DNA from: Phallus indusiatus
Lineage: Eukaryota; Basidiomycota; Agaricomycetes; Phallales; Phallaceae
DNA length: 20,000 nucleotides
Assembly: GCA_027605045.1 (NCBI GenBank)
Contig: JAQFWX010000102.1
Span: 1-20,000, forward strand
Direction: 5' to 3'
The position numbers and the translations under genes are program-made. Shown here one piece after another: positions 18,080 to 20,000 of this stretch (positions within the stretch are counted from its first letter, which is position 1; each line of letters opens with the position of its first letter). The notes beneath the pieces were generated by a model. The model did not search any database, was not told where the DNA came from, and worked only from the letters and a program-made list of their open reading frames with translations.

Positions 18080-19077
18080 ATTGACGAAAAGGGTATTAGA
18101 ATGGACCCTAACAAAGTCGATAAAATAGAGAAATGGAAAGTACCTACCAATAAGGAACTGCTACTCAGTTTCTTGGGTGTGGTCGGGTATCTTGCTGCGA
18201 ACTGTGAAGGTATCCGTATTCCAATGGCTGTGTTAACAGCTAGGACAGGCTCAAACAGTCAATGGCGTTGGGGTCCCACGGAACAACGTGCCTTTGAAAG
18301 TGTACAACGTTTAGTTAGCGAACACCGGAATAAGCACCGAGTAGCAATTGATTACTCACCCGATGCTGAACGTATTAATCTGGTGACGGACGCTTGCTTG
18401 ACAGGTGCTAGCGGTGTGCTGACACAAGGCAATGATGTTTCAAAAGCTGCAGTTGTCGAATTTTGGTCTGGAAAATTCGATGTTGCACAACAGAACTACC
18501 CAGTGCACGAGCAGGAGTTGTTGGCCATTGTTGAATCCTTGAAACGGTTCCGGTCGCAGTTACTAGGAATCAAGTTCAGGATCTGTACAGATCATAAGGG
18601 TCTTGAATATTTTATGACCCAAAAACATCTCTCACCGAGACAGCACCGCTGGCTTGATGTTCTTAATCAGTTTGATTTTGAGATCAGCTATATACCAGGA
18701 AAAACAAACAAGTTAGCGGACGCTTTGTCTAGAATGTATAGTAATGAACCTGAAGGCACAGTGCGTGCTGAAAGCGAATACATCATTGATGGAGACGAAG
18801 ATGATTTGACGATAGAGAATGTTGAATCATTCGCTGTCTTTATTCGAGCATTGTCAGTTCCGGTTTATACTGCGAACACAACGCCATTACCTTCACGACG
18901 CTCTGCTAGATTACAGCAGAAGGACCAATCCAAGTTTAAACAGATTTTGCAGTCTGTAAAGGGAACTTTCTCTACAAAGAAACAGTGTCAGAGAGAGTTA
19001 CAAAACGAAACAGATGAAACAGAAACCAGCTTACCGGTTGGGTTAGACGACACGGTAATTTACGATGAACCTCCCCG
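18080..19077 (+). pseudogene. pol: Gypsy RT connection and RNase H region
   Basis: One open frame starts right after the inserted element: IDEKGIRMDPNKVDKIEKW, then LLLSFLGVVGYLAANCEGI (RT thumb/connection). RNase H follows with LVTDACLTGASGVL (catalytic Asp at 18389-18391), HEQELLAIVESLKRF (Glu), ICTDHKGLEYF (Asp) and YIPGKTNKLADALSRM (end of domain). About 110 residues of variable linker follow, ending EPPR at 19079. The domain degrades the RNA strand of the RNA/DNA hybrid. All expected acidic residues are present; a missing base near 19074 separates this frame from the integrase frame. Confidence 0.9.
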
Positions 19078-20000
19078 TTGATACACTTGGATGATGATGA
19101 CAATGTGGTAGACGATGATAATCTTCCTGCTGAGGACTTGACAGCAGGGAAAGTTGGGGACCATACCAACATTGCTAATCTGATCAACGACGGTGAATTC
19201 GGTTTAGACGTTACAAGAGTTGTTAAAGAAACTTACATTAACGACGCCTTTTTCCGACACATTTTGGACAAACCCAGTCACTTTAAGGATTTCATGCTGC
19301 GTTCAGGCTTGATTTACATGACCTCAAATGGTGTAGAGTATTTGTGTATACCGGACACTGTAATGGGTGATGGTCGTTTGCGTGAAATGATAATAAACTC
19401 TGCACATATATTGTTAGCACATTTGGGGTCATACAAGACTTATTCTTACCTGCGCAGTGGAGTTTGGTGGCCAAAATGCTGTCTGACATAAAGGCATTCT
19501 GCGAGTCGTGTCAGTTGTGCATCAGAACAAAGGCTAGTCAACAATCACCTATGGGTTTGCTTCGCCCTTTGGAGATTCCCACTAGGCCGTGGCAAGCAAT
19601 TGGGATTGATTTTGTGGGACCGTTACCCACTTCTAGGAACCAGCACGGTGATTTTGATCAATTGTGCGTAATAATTGATCATCTTACCTGCATGGTTCAT
19701 CTTGTTCCGACGCGCGTGAACTACAAGGCATCTGATATGGCAGAAGTTATTTTTGATGTCATATACAAGCAACACGGCTTACCCGAACGAATAATAAGTG
19801 ATCGTGACTCGTTATTCACCAGCGTCTTTTGGAAGGAGTTGCATATTTTGTTGGGCACGAACTTGCGCATGTCTTCGTCTTTTCATCCTCAGACAGACGG
19901 TATGACGGAACGTGCTAATAAAACAATTGTGCAAATGCTCCGTCAATGTGTGTCAATAAATCAGAAAGATTGGGTTGCACGCTTACCCGGGATTGAATAC
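19078..20000 (+). pseudogene. pol: Gypsy integrase region, cut by the window end
   Basis: After an aspartate-rich linker, the zinc-binding domain shows HILLAH (H-x4-H) and, past a one-base loss in a run of A near 19472, CESCQLC (C-x2-C). The catalytic core shows GIDFVGPLPTSRN (first Asp), RIISDRDSLF (second Asp) and HPQTDGMTERANKTI (Glu), with 35 residues between the second Asp and the Glu, the classic D,D-35-E spacing. The frame is open from the shift to position 20000, so the rest of the integrase, any chromodomain and the 3' LTR lie outside. Integrase inserts element cDNA and makes the short target duplications. Confidence 0.9.

Larger units (their letters stand above)
13228..20000 (+). 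mobile_element. Ty3/Gypsy LTR retrotransposon, 3' end beyond the window
   Basis: The order is 5' LTR, gag with a CCHC zinc knuckle, aspartic protease, reverse transcriptase, RNase H and integrase, which is the Ty3/Gypsy order (integrase last). The left boundary is set by the interruption of a known repeat unit at 13227/13228, predicting the target duplication CTAAC (13223-13227). The right LTR is not in the window. Two younger LTR-like insertions lie inside (15896-16292 and 17682-18074). About eight single-base frame changes interrupt what should be one or two long frames, so this copy as written is not autonomous. Confidence 0.92.

Noticed and set aside
1..20000. CRISPR arrays, rRNA, tRNA or riboswitches
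   Set aside because: No regularly spaced repeats, no cloverleaf with B-box-like GGTTCGAATCC context and no rRNA core sequences were recognised on either strand by eye.

Overview
The window looks like nuclear DNA of a filamentous basidiomycete, most likely an Agaricomycete. The genes carry many 45-65 nt GT-AG introns, the left flank holds decayed copies of a protein family I recall as common in mushroom-forming fungi, and the right third is a Ty3/Gypsy retrotransposon of fungal type. These judgements rest on reading the sequence and on recalled family motifs; no search was run.

Layout. 1-881: no recognisable gene. 882-2488: two tandem, frame-broken copies of one gene of unknown function. 2489-3216: nothing recognised. 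3217-4751 (+): an arginine/serine/lysine-rich, probably nuclear protein with one clear intron and at least three frame changes. 5160-6304 (-): EMC3, a subunit of the ER membrane protein complex, with seven exons. 6305-6501: a 197-bp divergent promoter region. 6502-12560 (+): a large ASCC3/Slh1-type Ski2-like RNA helicase. Its first cassette is complete, its second is degenerate, and the protein ends before a second Sec63 domain. 12585-13158 (-): the 3' end of a kynurenine-aminotransferase-like gene, convergent with the helicase and cut off by transposon DNA. 13159-20000: nested retroelements.

Nesting order on the right. A short LTR-like element (fragment 13159-13227) sits in the aminotransferase gene. 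A Gypsy element (5' LTR from 13228, then gag, protease, RT, RNase H and integrase, running off the window) interrupts that fragment. Two further, nearly identical ~395-bp copies of the short element lie inside the Gypsy in opposite orientations. Each has TG...CA ends and its own 5-bp target duplication (GCCTG, ATGTC), and removing each one with one duplication restores the coding frame.

The EMC3 and helicase genes are housekeeping genes of membrane-protein insertion and of ribosome rescue or RNA/DNA repair; their adjacency suggests a shared promoter region, not a shared pathway. A recurring oddity is single-base frame changes, often in homopolymers, in the SR-like gene, EMC3, the 5' part of the helicase and the Gypsy. 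They may be real decay, sequencing error or both. I found no new defence or regulatory system. The most interesting points are the pseudo-helicase second cassette, microexons encoding helicase core motifs, and the layered LTR insertions.
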